Translations under genes and position numbers: made by a program
Notes under the pieces: generated by a model
What the model was told of the DNA's origin: nothing
Databases searched by the model: none
Seen by the model: only the letters and a program-made list of their open reading frames with translations
Shown here: piece by piece, positions 17,367 to 26,650 of the stretch
Numbering within the stretch: the first letter of the stretch is position 1
Layout: every line of letters begins with the position of its first letter
Assembly (NCBI GenBank): GCA_039989475.1
Contig: JBDXHU010000002.1
Location: 248,001-312,000 of the forward strand
Origin: JBDXHU01 sp039989475
GTDB lineage: Bacteria; Pseudomonadota; Gammaproteobacteria; Pseudomonadales; Halieaceae
DNA: 64,000 bases
Reading direction: 5' to 3'

Positions 17367-18508
17367 GCAGTGCAATGAATAGAAACAACGAACTCCAGTT
17401 CAGTGACGAGCAGGCCATGATTCTCGATAGTGCGCGGGAATTCTGTCGCGACAAATCGCCGATTGCAGCGGTACGCGCCCTGTTGGACAGTGAGACCGGT
17501 TTCGACCCGGGTGTATGGCAGGAAATGGTCGAACTCGGTTGGCTGGGCCTCACAATACCAGAGGAGTATGGCGGTTCAGGGCTGGGAGTCGGGACTGCAG
17601 TGGCGCTGGCGGAATGCATGGGGCGACACTTGCTTTCCACACCTTTCCTGTCATCGACCCTGGTGGCCCAGGCTGTGTTGCGGGCGGGTAATTCGGCGCA
17701 GAAAGATGACTGGCTGCCACGTCTGGCTACCGGTACGATTGCAAGCCCGGCCCTGCTTGACGGTGGTGATTGGGGTGACACAGAGACAGCCTGCATAGCC
17801 ACTCAAGATGGCGACACAATTACCCTCTCCGGCGAGAAATATTTTGTGAGTGATGCCGAGACGGCGGAACTGCTATTGGTTTTCTGCCAGTTGCAAGGGC
17901 AAGCAGCGCTGGTGCTGGTGGAGGCCTCGCAATTGCCGGCCGGTGCAGTGCAGGGACATGTGCTGCTGGATCAAACACGGCGCGGCGCCAGGCTGTCGCT
18001 GGAAGGTGTCAGTGTACCGTCAGCTGCCTTGCTGGAACTGGATAAGACGGCGGCTACACTGCGCGATATTCGACTGCTGGGCGCATTGTTGATAGCGGCG
18101 GAAGCGACTGGCAGTACGGCTGCCTGTCTCGATACGGTGGTTGAGTACCTGAAAACCCGCAAACAATTTGGCAAGTTGATCGGTTCCTACCAGGCCTTGA
18201 AGCATCCCACCGTGGACATCTTGTGTCAGCTTGATGCTGCTCGCTCACTGATCTATCACGCGGCTACTATTGTTGGCGACTCGGCTCTTGATGACGACGC
18301 CGAGATAGCCTGCCGCATGGCCAAGGCCACAGCCGGCGACGCGCTGGCCTTCGCCGGTGACAGGGCAGTGCAGTTTCACGGCGGTATGGGTTTTACTTAT
18401 GAATGTGATGCGCAGCTCTATATTCGCCGCGGCCAGTGGACCCAGCAGCAATTTGGAGATGCCTGGCATCATCGCAAGCGCCTGGCGTCACTGTTGCTGG
18501 ATAGCTGA
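17363..18508 (+). CDS. Acyl-CoA dehydrogenase, small partner of an overlapping pair
   Basis: 381 residues from the ATG at 17363, which overlaps the preceding stop by four bases; the frame stays open further upstream but only inside the neighbour. Its middle domain is reduced: the flavin loop of the partner has no clear counterpart, while LKTRKQFGKLIGSYQALKHP and the QFHGGMGFTYECDAQLY loop of the C domain are kept. This is the typical look of the beta subunit of a heteromeric acyl-CoA dehydrogenase. Activity alone is doubtful; with the upstream partner it is plausible. Confidence 0.9.
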   Translation: MSSAMNRNNELQFSDEQAMILDSAREFCRDKSPIAAVRALLDSETGFDPGVWQEMVELGWLGLTIPEEYGGSGLGVGTAVALAECMGRHLLSTPFLSSTLVAQAVLRAGNSAQKDDWLPRLATGTIASPALLDGGDWGDTETACIATQDGDTITLSGEKYFVSDAETAELLLVFCQLQGQAALVLVEASQLPAGAVQGHVLLDQTRRGARLSLEGVSVPSAALLELDKTAATLRDIRLLGALLIAAEATGSTAACLDTVVEYLKTRKQFGKLIGSYQALKHPTVDILCQLDAARSLIYHAATIVGDSALDDDAEIACRMAKATAGDALAFAGDRAVQFHGGMGFTYECDAQLYIRRGQWTQQQFGDAWHHRKRLASLLLDS

Positions 18509-18559
18509 GGCTATGTTGGCCGGCGTAATCCCACAAGCAAAGACATTAAGGACGAATGC

Positions 18560-19336
18560 ATGAAGAATTTGTTTTCTGTCGCCGGTAAGGTGGCTGTAGT
18601 GACCGGTGGCTCCACCGGAATAGGGGCGATGATTGCGCGCGGTTTTGTCGAGAACGGCGCCAAGACCTACATCACGGCACGTAAACTGGAACAGTTGGAG
18701 GCGACGGCCGCTGCCTTGTCGGAAATCGGCGAGTGCATCGCTATTCAGTCGGACCTGTCCACCCTGGAGGGCGTTAACGGCTTTGCCGACGCTGTGCTGG
18801 CCAGGGAGAGTAAGCTGGATATCCTGATTAATAATGCAGGTGCTACCTGGGGCGCAGCAATCGATGAGTTTCCGGAGAATGGCTGGGACAAGGTGATGGA
18901 CCTGAATGTGAAATCCATCTTCTTTCTCACCCAGCGCTTTCTGCCTGCGCTGCGTGAAGCCGGTGATGCGGATTGCCCGGCAAAGGTCGTTAATATTGCA
19001 TCGATCAATGGCATAGCTCATCCGCATATGCCCAACTACTCCTATTCCGCCAGCAAGGCGGCAGTCATTCAGCTAACCCGGCATATGGCCGCCGACCTGG
19101 GCCCTGAAAACATCAATATCAACGGCATCGCGCCAGGCTTTTTCCCAAGCAAGATGACTGCACACCTGCTGCCGGACGATCCCGAGTCCATGCAGGTCTC
19201 CGGAGCTCCGGTGGCTCGCCTGGGTAAACCTGAGGATGCGGCGGGGACGGCTATCTATCTTTGTTCCGAGGCCAGTAACTACCTCTGTGGCCATACCATA
19301 GTGATGGATGGCGGCGTCATCGCCCAGGCGGGTTGA
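18560..19336 (+). CDS. SDR family oxidoreductase
   Basis: 258-residue short-chain dehydrogenase with TGGSTGIG near residue 16, NNAGATWG, a catalytic serine in NIASINGIAH and YSASK for Tyr and Lys. The overall look, including MNGG-type ending VMDGGV, resembles RhlG-like 3-oxoacyl reductases. It probably interconverts a hydroxyl and a ketone on the pathway intermediate. It starts 51 bases after the dehydrogenase pair and is the first of three consecutive SDR genes. Confidence 0.9.
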   Translation: MKNLFSVAGKVAVVTGGSTGIGAMIARGFVENGAKTYITARKLEQLEATAAALSEIGECIAIQSDLSTLEGVNGFADAVLARESKLDILINNAGATWGAAIDEFPENGWDKVMDLNVKSIFFLTQRFLPALREAGDADCPAKVVNIASINGIAHPHMPNYSYSASKAAVIQLTRHMAADLGPENININGIAPGFFPSKMTAHLLPDDPESMQVSGAPVARLGKPEDAAGTAIYLCSEASNYLCGHTIVMDGGVIAQAG

Positions 19337-19340
19337 GACT

Positions 19341-20120
19341 GTGACGCGGCTGACTGGCCTGAGTCGCTCGGTGGCGGGCAGTGTGGTGCTGATTACCGGT
19401 GCCGCCAGCGGCATCGGTCGAGCCACCGCGCAACTATTTGCGGATGAAGGGGCACGACTGGCCTTATTGGATAAAAATGCCGAGGCCCTGGCGGAAATAA
19501 AAGCCGAAGTCGAAGCGCAGGGTCAGCAGGTGTTCACACTAGAGGTAGATCTCGCTTCCCGCGCCGCGGTCGAGCAGGCTGTGGCGGCGGTTATCAGCTA
19601 TTATGGCGAGCTTGATATATTGGTAAACAACGCCGGTTTCGCGATTCCCGCAGCAATTGAAGATGACAATTACGCAGCTGTCTGGGATGCCTCGATGGCT
19701 GTGATGGCAGGAGCCCAGGCCTGGGCTGTGCGCGCGGCGCTACCGGGTCTGCGGCAGGCGGACAACCCACGCGTGATCAACCTGGCGTCCACCGAAGCAC
19801 TGGGCGCTACCCGCTTTAACAGCGCCTATGTGGCAGCAAAGCACGCGGCGCTGGGCCTGACCCGGGCGCTGGCTGTAGACCTGGGTAAGGAGGGTATTAC
19901 CGTGAATGCCGTTTGTCCGGGACCAGTACGCACCGGCATCACCGAGGCGATAGCAGAGGACGACAAGGTCGCTTATGCCAATCGTCGCACGGCCCTGCGG
20001 CGCTATGCTGACCCAGAGGAAATCGCCCACGCCATCTTGCACCTGGCCCTGCCTGCATCCAGTTTTATTACTGGCGCTATGCTGGTTGCCGACGGTGGTC
20101 TCACCATTCGCAATGCCTGA
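19341..20120 (+). CDS. SDR family oxidoreductase
   Basis: Short-chain dehydrogenase with TGAASGIG, NNAGFAIPAAIED, the catalytic serine in NLASTEALG and YVAAK. The start is taken as GTG at 19341, four bases after the previous stop, giving 259 residues. An in-frame ATG at 19308 would overlap the previous gene by 29 bases and is less likely. The redox partner and substrate are unknown. Three SDRs in a row suggest several hydroxyl or keto positions on one substrate. Confidence 0.87.
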   Translation: MTRLTGLSRSVAGSVVLITGAASGIGRATAQLFADEGARLALLDKNAEALAEIKAEVEAQGQQVFTLEVDLASRAAVEQAVAAVISYYGELDILVNNAGFAIPAAIEDDNYAAVWDASMAVMAGAQAWAVRAALPGLRQADNPRVINLASTEALGATRFNSAYVAAKHAALGLTRALAVDLGKEGITVNAVCPGPVRTGITEAIAEDDKVAYANRRTALRRYADPEEIAHAILHLALPASSFITGAMLVADGGLTIRNA

Positions 20121-20131
20121 AGGAAGAATTT

Positions 20132-20911
20132 ATGGATAGCGTTCGCACCGCCGCGCATTTTGACCTGAGCGGCAAAGTCGTCGTGGTTACTGGAGGAAGT
20201 CGCGGGCTGGGTCTGGCAATGTGCCGCGCGTTTGCAGAGGCTGGCGCCACGGTGGTGGTCAGTTCCCGCAAAGCCGAGGCCTGCGAGCAAGTCGCCCTTG
20301 AGCTGGCCGCGGCCAGCGGCCAGCAATGCCTGGGCATCGCTTGCCACGTTGGTGACTGGAGCGCCTGCGACGCGCTGGTAGACGCAGTCTATGAGCGTTT
20401 TGGTCGTATTGATGTGCTGGTTAACAATGCCGGGATGTCGCCCTTGTACGAATCATTGACCAGCGTCACTCGCGAGCTCTGGGACAAGGTCATCAGCGTT
20501 AACCTGGCCGGTCCTTTTCGTTTGTCGGCGGTAGTGGGAGAGCGAATGGCGGCCGCTGACGGCGGCTCGATTATTAACGTCAGCAGTATCGCCGCGGTTG
20601 CGCCCAGTGGCGCAGAAGTGCCCTATGGCGCCGCCAAGGCTGGTTTGAATAACCTGACCCAGTCCCTGGCGCACAGCTATACTCCCAAAGTGCGGTGCAA
20701 CTGCATCATGCCGGGGCCGTTCCTGACCGATATTTCCAATGCCTGGACTGACGAGGTGCACGCCGCATTTCGCGCCATGGTGCCACTGGGCCGGCCGGGA
20801 GAGCCCGAAGAGATTATTGGCGCCGCGCTGTACCTGGCCAGTGATGCTTCCAGCTATACCAATGGCGCCGTGATTCGCATTGATGGTGGTATGGCTTACG
20901 GTACCGGCTAG
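20132..20911 (+). CDS. SDR family oxidoreductase
   Basis: 259-residue short-chain dehydrogenase. TGGSRGLG binds the cofactor near residue 20, NNAGMSPLYE follows, and SSIAAVAPSG with YGAAK supplies the catalytic Ser, Tyr and Lys. AGGAAG lies a few bases before the ATG. It is the last gene of the catabolic run, and its stop overlaps the converging mltF stop by four bases, so the island ends abruptly here. Confidence 0.9.
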   Translation: MDSVRTAAHFDLSGKVVVVTGGSRGLGLAMCRAFAEAGATVVVSSRKAEACEQVALELAAASGQQCLGIACHVGDWSACDALVDAVYERFGRIDVLVNNAGMSPLYESLTSVTRELWDKVISVNLAGPFRLSAVVGERMAAADGGSIINVSSIAAVAPSGAEVPYGAAKAGLNNLTQSLAHSYTPKVRCNCIMPGPFLTDISNAWTDEVHAAFRAMVPLGRPGEPEEIIGAALYLASDASSYTNGAVIRIDGGMAYGTG

Positions 20912-22479
20912 CCCGCCACCGGCGCTGGTGCCGCGACTGTGTTGAGAGCGTTCTTGATTTGTTTGCGGCTTAGCCGGTAGGCAACCCAGTACTTGTAGAT
21001 ATTGCTGACGTACTGGACGGTCTCCCTGCCAATGCGTCGGGCCGCTATCACTTCTACATTGTCAAACCAGAGATTGGGGTCCAGGCCTTCGCGTTCGGCC
21101 TCGCTACGCAATTTTGCCACGCGGCCGGGACCGGCATTGTAGGCTGCAAACGCGAACAGGGTCTTGTCCAGGTCGGTCATGGGCTCGTTCTCGAAGTAGC
21201 GATCCCGGATGAAGCGCAGGTACTTGTTGCCGGCATGGATATTGTTTTCCAGCTGCTTGATGTCCGGGATGTTCACGTTCTTGTCGGAAGCGGTGCTGGG
21301 TAACAATTGCATGATGCCAACCGCGCCGGTATGGCTGCGGGCGCTGTGGTCGAGCCGGGATTCCTGGTAGGCCTGGGACATGACCATCAGCCAGTCGAAA
21401 TCGTAGCGGCTGGCGTATTTCTGAAACAGGTGGGCGGTGGCATTGAACTTGTTCATTTCCGGTGTGCTGAGGCTGTTCTGGATGTATTGCTTGTCCTCCA
21501 GGTAGCGCTTCAGCAGTATGTTCCCTATCAGGGTGCCTTCGCCGGTCTTGCGCAGGTACTTATTCAACATCTTCTTCAATTTGGGGCTGTCTTTACGCAT
21601 GGCCCAGGCGATGTTGCCGCCGCTGCGCAGCACCAACTCCGGGTGTACCGTGATGTCTGTAAAAATTTGCTGCCAGAACCGCGCTTTGTGGGAATCGACG
21701 ACGATAGCCTCGATGAGGCCTGCATTGACCATTTCCAGTAAGTCTTCGTCCTCCAGGTGTTCATCCACCGTCACGATATCGACCGGCGCCAGGGCTTGTG
21801 CGGCGAGGGTTTCGTTCAGTGCCAGCAAACTGTGGTGGTAGCTGCTGGAGGCGCGTGCGTGCAGCTGCCGGCCGGACAATTCCAGCAGTGCGTCGATAGG
21901 CTTGCTGGCGGGGCCGGTGACAAGCACTTCTGATACGTTGCGTAATACCGGTTCGGAAAAGTCCACCCGCGCTTCGCGCTCAGCGGTCACTGTCAAATTG
22001 GCCACAGCAATGTCGCCGTATCCGGCCTCCAGTGCCGGCAATAATTGGTCGCGGGTAACCGGAATGAAGATAAGGCTGAGCTTCAGGGTGCCGGTTTGCA
22101 ATTCCTTGTTGATGAATTTCTCGAAGCCGGTGAGGGCGTCATAGGACAGGCCGCGCTGTACCGCGCCGTCAAAGAAGTAGAAGGTTTTACTGGGCGTAAC
22201 CAGGGCGCGGATCTGGCGCTCGCCGACCATGGCGTCGAAATCCCGTGGCTGACGCGGGGTAATCAGGTCCAGGTAGTCCAGCCTGCCAGGTTCATTTTGT
22301 GTGGGCCTGGTGGCGTCATCCACCTCCGCAGCAGCGTCATCCAGCTCCGCAGCAGTGTCATCCGCCGCAGCCACAGGCTCCTCCATGGGCGCTGTTTCCG
22401 CAACGAAGCGGTCACTGAGCCCGATGGCGATCAGGGCGATCGCCAGGAGCAGGATGGCAGCAGTTGCGAGCTTAGGCAT
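20908..22479 (-). CDS. mltF: Membrane-bound lytic murein transglycosylase F-like
   Basis: Cleaves peptidoglycan glycan strands to 1,6-anhydro products at the inner face of the envelope. The 523-residue protein has an N-terminal membrane segment (about residues 3-24) and an acidic, Ala/Asp-repetitive linker. An ABC-type solute-binding domain covers about 75-320. The SLT domain includes AYQESRLD (catalytic Glu), GAVGIMQLLPSTA and FAAYNAGPGRV. The N terminus lacks the lipobox cysteine of some relatives, so it is anchored by the helix. A TATAAT -10 element lies upstream (22521-22526). Confidence 0.9.
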   Translation of the reverse strand: MPKLATAAILLLAIALIAIGLSDRFVAETAPMEEPVAAADDTAAELDDAAAEVDDATRPTQNEPGRLDYLDLITPRQPRDFDAMVGERQIRALVTPSKTFYFFDGAVQRGLSYDALTGFEKFINKELQTGTLKLSLIFIPVTRDQLLPALEAGYGDIAVANLTVTAEREARVDFSEPVLRNVSEVLVTGPASKPIDALLELSGRQLHARASSSYHHSLLALNETLAAQALAPVDIVTVDEHLEDEDLLEMVNAGLIEAIVVDSHKARFWQQIFTDITVHPELVLRSGGNIAWAMRKDSPKLKKMLNKYLRKTGEGTLIGNILLKRYLEDKQYIQNSLSTPEMNKFNATAHLFQKYASRYDFDWLMVMSQAYQESRLDHSARSHTGAVGIMQLLPSTASDKNVNIPDIKQLENNIHAGNKYLRFIRDRYFENEPMTDLDKTLFAFAAYNAGPGRVAKLRSEAEREGLDPNLWFDNVEVIAARRIGRETVQYVSNIYKYWVAYRLSRKQIKNALNTVAAPAPVAG

Positions 22480-22520
22480 ATGAGCTGCAAATTAGCACAG
22501 CAGGTGCTGGCAAGCTACTG

Positions 22521-22526
22521 ATTATA
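22521..22526 (-). promoter_or_regulatory. Probable -10 element for mltF
   Basis: Reads TATAAT on the minus strand, 42 bases before the mltF ATG. No good -35 hexamer is seen at 16-18 bases, so this is a partial match only. Confidence 0.35.
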
Positions 22527-22638
22527 AACATATTTATGCGTCAGCGGAGGCAGGGTCGCGTGGTGGCAGGATGATCTCAATGGCGGGCTCGTGCCTACAG
22601 GTAGGTATTCACGGCTTGTCGGCTGCGACGCTGGCAGC

Positions 22639-23598
22639 TTATAGCGAGTCTCCAAAGCCCGCCAGCTCTGCCATGTTGGAAAATAACTCAATAATATCAG
22701 TGGTCTGGGACTCATTACTAAACTCACGGTAAAGTGTATCTACATTGACGGCGATGCGCTCCGAGTCCAGCCATTTGGCGTATGTACCGAGATCAATGTC
22801 CCGGGCCGCCTCCTGTGCGCCCATACCGGCGTCGAAACGCTCCCGGGCCTGGTCGCGCACGTATTCCAGGTATTCGCGCACCCGGCGTACACCCGCTTTG
22901 TCGGTGATCGGGCCGTGGCCCGGCACGATGGTCTCCACGTCCATGGCTTCAATACGCTGACAGGCGGCAATCCAGTTGGCAACCGGTCCCTGCCACATGA
23001 TGGGTGTGCCCTCGATGAACAGGATATCGCCGGTGAACACGGTCTTGTCGGTGGGACAGTGTACCAGTACATCACCGCGGGTATGAGCCGGGCCCACTTC
23101 AATCAGCTCAATGGCCTTGTCACCGACCTGCAGGTCCAGGCGGCCCTGGAAAGTGCGGGTAGGGGGAGTGAACTGGATTCCCGCAAAGGAAAACTTGCCA
23201 AAACAGTGCAGGAAATATTCCCCGGTCGGTCCCATATCCCTGGCCATGTCGACGAAAGCGGCCAGCGCGTCTGGTGGTAGCTCTGCCATTTCCTCCGCTG
23301 AGGCGGCCGAGGCAATGATCTCAGCGCCGCTGACCAATTCATTGCCATGACAGTGGTCGCCATTGGCGTGGGTATTGACGAGGGTATCGATGCGGTCGCT
23401 GGCCTGTGGCGCGGCGTCGCGCATCGCCGCCAACATTTCCCGGGTCAGGTCCAGGTCAAACAGCGTGTCGACCAGCAGCGATTCCTCGCCGTCGGTAATC
23501 AGGCCGGCATTGCTCCAGCCCCAGGAGCCATCCGGCGCCAGCCAGGCGAAACTGCCATTGCCGAGATCGTGCAATCCTTTCTGGTAAGTCCAGTGCAT
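22639..23598 (-). CDS. MBL-fold metallo-hydrolase
   Basis: Metallo-beta-lactamase fold hydrolase. The metal-binding motif THANGDHCHG, the GPAHTRGD segment and the PGHGP loop give the usual metal ligands. The ATG at 23598 has GGAG eight bases upstream and yields 319 residues; a start five codons earlier is possible but has no such box. Family members hydrolyse thioesters, lactones or similar bonds; the substrate is unknown. It is divergent from the lipase-type gene at 23677. Confidence 0.87.
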   Translation of the reverse strand: MHWTYQKGLHDLGNGSFAWLAPDGSWGWSNAGLITDGEESLLVDTLFDLDLTREMLAAMRDAAPQASDRIDTLVNTHANGDHCHGNELVSGAEIIASAASAEEMAELPPDALAAFVDMARDMGPTGEYFLHCFGKFSFAGIQFTPPTRTFQGRLDLQVGDKAIELIEVGPAHTRGDVLVHCPTDKTVFTGDILFIEGTPIMWQGPVANWIAACQRIEAMDVETIVPGHGPITDKAGVRRVREYLEYVRDQARERFDAGMGAQEAARDIDLGTYAKWLDSERIAVNVDTLYREFSNESQTTDIIELFSNMAELAGFGDSL

Positions 23599-23676
23599 TC
23601 TCGCCTCCAACATTGCATCCTGTGGTCATTCTAGGTTATATCCTGTCAGCTTGTTTTGCGATGAGAGAGAACGCGG

Positions 23677-24777
23677 ATGATTTGGGTGATGCTTGTAGTT
23701 GTGGCGCTGCTGGTGGCGGTGAATTTGTTCCTGCTGCGGGGCGACGATTTACGGGTGCACGATCAACCCCGACCACTGGCCATGGGTGGTGAGCGCAAGC
23801 CCAGCGAGGGCCACTTTGAGGCAATCTCGTCCCTGGGAGAGATGATTGGAGCGTTTGAGAGTGTGTCGCGCAAAGAGCAGTTGGGGCTTATGCGCGAGTA
23901 CATGGATGCCATGGGTAGCGATGTGGGCTTTGAGGGTCGCGTCATGCCGGTCGACAACGGCGGGGTGAAAGGCGAGTGGATTGTTGCCGCCGGCGGAGAC
24001 CCGTCCCGGCGCATGCTGTATATCCATGGCGGCGCCTGGGTTATGGGCAGCCCCCTCAGTCATCGCGCTATCACCACCCACTATGCCGAACTGCTGGGCG
24101 GTGCCGTGTTCTCCCTGGATTACCGGCTGATGCCCGAAAACTCCCGCCAGGATGGCATCGACGATTGTCGCGCCGCCTATCGCTGGTTGCTGGAAAACGG
24201 GCCTGAGGGCGCCAGCAGCGCCGAAGAGATTTTCATTTCCGGCGATTCAGCCGGTGGTAACCTGACCCTGTCGCTGATCAACTGGATTCGCGACCAGGGG
24301 CTTCGCGCGCCCAATGCGGCCGTCGCCTTGTCCCCGGCGACTGACGGCACCTTTACCAGCCCGAGCATGAAAGACAATATCGCCACAGATCATATGCTGG
24401 GCCCGATGTTTGGCAAGATGAGCCGGGTGCCGAAATGGCTGCTGCGCTTCGTGGCGCTGTTCAACAATCGCATCAGCCCCAGTAATCCCATAGTCTCGCC
24501 GGTGTTTGCTGACCTCAGCGGCTTGCCGCCGACACTGGTTCACGTCAGTGCTCACGAGATGCTGCTGGATGATGCGGTGCGCTATGTGAACAAGGCCAGG
24601 GCCCAGGGCTCGCCGGTGGAGTTACAGGCCTGGAATGATATGTTGCATGTCTGGCATATTTTTATCAGTTCCGAGCTGCCGGAAGCCCAGGAGGCTTTTG
24701 CAGAAATCGATTCCTTCCTGCGCAAGCACTCCACCGTCGCAGCCGACCCCAGCTCCAATGATGAGGCGGCTGCATGA
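23677..24777 (+). CDS. HSL-family alpha/beta hydrolase (esterase)
   Basis: 366-residue esterase of the hormone-sensitive lipase family. An N-terminal hydrophobic segment (residues 2-20) probably anchors it in the membrane. The oxyanion motif is HGGAW and the nucleophile elbow GDSAGG. Acid and histidine lie in HEMLLDD and the HVWHIF region. It likely hydrolyses short- or medium-chain esters. Its stop overlaps the acyltransferase start by four bases, making it the first of three coupled lipid genes. Confidence 0.87.
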   Translation: MIWVMLVVVALLVAVNLFLLRGDDLRVHDQPRPLAMGGERKPSEGHFEAISSLGEMIGAFESVSRKEQLGLMREYMDAMGSDVGFEGRVMPVDNGGVKGEWIVAAGGDPSRRMLYIHGGAWVMGSPLSHRAITTHYAELLGGAVFSLDYRLMPENSRQDGIDDCRAAYRWLLENGPEGASSAEEIFISGDSAGGNLTLSLINWIRDQGLRAPNAAVALSPATDGTFTSPSMKDNIATDHMLGPMFGKMSRVPKWLLRFVALFNNRISPSNPIVSPVFADLSGLPPTLVHVSAHEMLLDDAVRYVNKARAQGSPVELQAWNDMLHVWHIFISSELPEAQEAFAEIDSFLRKHSTVAADPSSNDEAAA

Positions 24778-25514
24778 TACGGGGCTTGCTCTACGTACTG
24801 TGGATGTGCCTGAGTGTCATTCCCTATGGCGCCGTCGTTGTCCTGATGTCGGTTTTCATTAGAGGGCGGCCGTTGTACAAGTTTGCCGTTCTCTGGTTAC
24901 AGCAAATGACCGCCTTTGCCAGCGTCATTTGTGGCATCAAGTATCGTGTTCACGGCATGGAGAACCTGCCCGGCGCCGACTCGCTGGAACCGGTTATTCT
25001 CTGTCCCAAGCATCAGTCCACATGGGAAACCTTCGCCCTGCCTGCGATGATGTCGCATCCACTGGCCTTCGTGTTCAAGAAAGAGTTGCTGATGATACCG
25101 TTTTTCGGTTGGGCTATTGGGCGGCTTGATATGGTGCACATCGACCGCAGCAAGCGTTCCCAGGCCTGGACCAAGGTGGCTGAGAAGGGCAGGCAGCTGA
25201 TGGATCGAGGGGTGTGGATTATCATGTTTCCAGAGGGTACTCGCACGGAGCGTGGCAGCCAGGGCAACTACAAATCCGGTGCCAGCCGGCTGGCGATAGA
25301 AACGGGCGCCAGTATTGTGCCGATTGCCGTCACCTCTGCCCGCTGCTGGCCGCGGCGCAGTTTTCGGCTCACTCCAGGCACGGTTGATGTTTCCATTGCC
25401 CCGCCAATTCCGGCCGAGGGTCGCAAAGCCGATGAGTTAATGAGGGAGGTAGAGACCTGGATCGAGGCAGAAATGCGTCGACTGGATCCGGAGGCCTATG
25501 ATGAAAACGCTTAA
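24774..25514 (+). CDS. PlsC-type 1-acyl-glycerol-phosphate acyltransferase
   Basis: Transfers an acyl chain to a lysophospholipid at the inner membrane. The 246-residue protein has two N-terminal hydrophobic stretches, then KHQSTWETF, where the usual HX4D active-site Asp is replaced by Glu. FPEGTRTERG is the substrate-phosphate motif. The HQSxWE form is seen in one branch of proteobacterial PlsC paralogues. It overlaps the upstream hydrolase by four bases and the downstream hydrolase by 17. Confidence 0.88.
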   Translation: MIRGLLYVLWMCLSVIPYGAVVVLMSVFIRGRPLYKFAVLWLQQMTAFASVICGIKYRVHGMENLPGADSLEPVILCPKHQSTWETFALPAMMSHPLAFVFKKELLMIPFFGWAIGRLDMVHIDRSKRSQAWTKVAEKGRQLMDRGVWIIMFPEGTRTERGSQGNYKSGASRLAIETGASIVPIAVTSARCWPRRSFRLTPGTVDVSIAPPIPAEGRKADELMREVETWIEAEMRRLDPEAYDENA

Positions 25515-26649
25515 GATTGTGGGGGGGCTGCTGCTGGTCCTGCTTGTGGCAGGCATTGTGCTCGCCCTGGGCAGGCAGCCGGCACCATTTCCCGACGGCT
25601 CAGCCAGTGCAGAGCGCTTGCTGGCCGGACCGCTAGTGGTTCACACCCATGACGAGCTGTTTGTCGACATGAACCGTTCAAGCCAGGCGCACGGCAGCTA
25701 CGCAGGTGCGGCCCGGCGTGAACTGCAGGCGACGGTCTGGCATCCGGCGGACAATAGCGTGGGGCCCTATCCCCTGATTGTCTACAGCCACGGTTTTTCC
25801 TCGTCGCGGCGGGGTGGTGCTTACCTCGCCGAACACCTTGCCAGCCATGGTTACGTGGTAGTGGCGGCGGATTATCCGCTGACCAATATGTATGCGCCGG
25901 ATCGCCCTTATGTGCGCGATGTGGTCAACCAGCCGGGTGACGTCAGTTTCCTGATTGACTCCCTGCTGACCCAGTCCGCGGACCAGGACCATATGCTGTT
26001 CAACATGATTGATGGCCAACGCATCGGGGTTACCGGGATATCCCTGGGAGGTATGACCTCTACCCTGGTTGCCTTCCACCCCACCCTGGGTGACGAGCGT
26101 ATCGGTGCGGCGCTGTCTATTGCCGGCCCCACGGCACAATTTAGTGAACTGTTTTTCCGTTCGCCGCGGGTGCCATTCCTGATGCTCGGCGGTGACATTG
26201 ATGCCCTGGTACCATTTGCCAGCAACGCGGCCCCAATAGTGCGGAAAGTACCCGGCGGCCAACTGGTGACCGTAGCAAATGGTTCCCATACCGGCTTTGC
26301 CGGTCCAGCGGCCTCGCTGCGCTGGATGAGTAACCCAGATGCCCTGGGCTGCTATATCGTTAATCGCAATATTGAAAACGACGTTGAGGAACCCTGGCTG
26401 GACCTGCTGGGCACGGCCCAACAGGGCATCGATTATGCAGCCAAGAATGAATTGTGTTTACTCGATCCGCTGCCCGAGGCTATGAACCCGCTGCGCCAGC
26501 ATATGATCACCTCCGTCGTGGTGCGGGCTTTCTTCGACAGCCAGTTTGCCCGCTCAGTCGAGCTTCGAGATGCAGCTGCGACCTTCCTGGCAGAGACCCT
26601 GGCGGCGGAGTTGGAGGAAGTGGATTACGCAGCACCGCCGCAAGCCTGA
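25498..26649 (+). CDS. Alpha/beta hydrolase, PAF-acetylhydrolase/dienelactone-hydrolase-like
   Basis: 383-residue hydrolase with an N-terminal hydrophobic helix (residues 6-24), probably a signal anchor. YSHGFSSSRRGG precedes the nucleophile elbow GISLGG, and GSHTGF holds the late histidine. Two ATG codons are adjacent (25498 and 25501), and the gene begins inside the acyltransferase reading frame. With its two neighbours it forms a coupled unit for lipid turnover; the true ester is unknown. Confidence 0.84.
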   Translation: MMKTLKIVGGLLLVLLVAGIVLALGRQPAPFPDGSASAERLLAGPLVVHTHDELFVDMNRSSQAHGSYAGAARRELQATVWHPADNSVGPYPLIVYSHGFSSSRRGGAYLAEHLASHGYVVVAADYPLTNMYAPDRPYVRDVVNQPGDVSFLIDSLLTQSADQDHMLFNMIDGQRIGVTGISLGGMTSTLVAFHPTLGDERIGAALSIAGPTAQFSELFFRSPRVPFLMLGGDIDALVPFASNAAPIVRKVPGGQLVTVANGSHTGFAGPAASLRWMSNPDALGCYIVNRNIENDVEEPWLDLLGTAQQGIDYAAKNELCLLDPLPEAMNPLRQHMITSVVVRAFFDSQFARSVELRDAAATFLAETLAAELEEVDYAAPPQA

Positions 26650-26650
26650 G

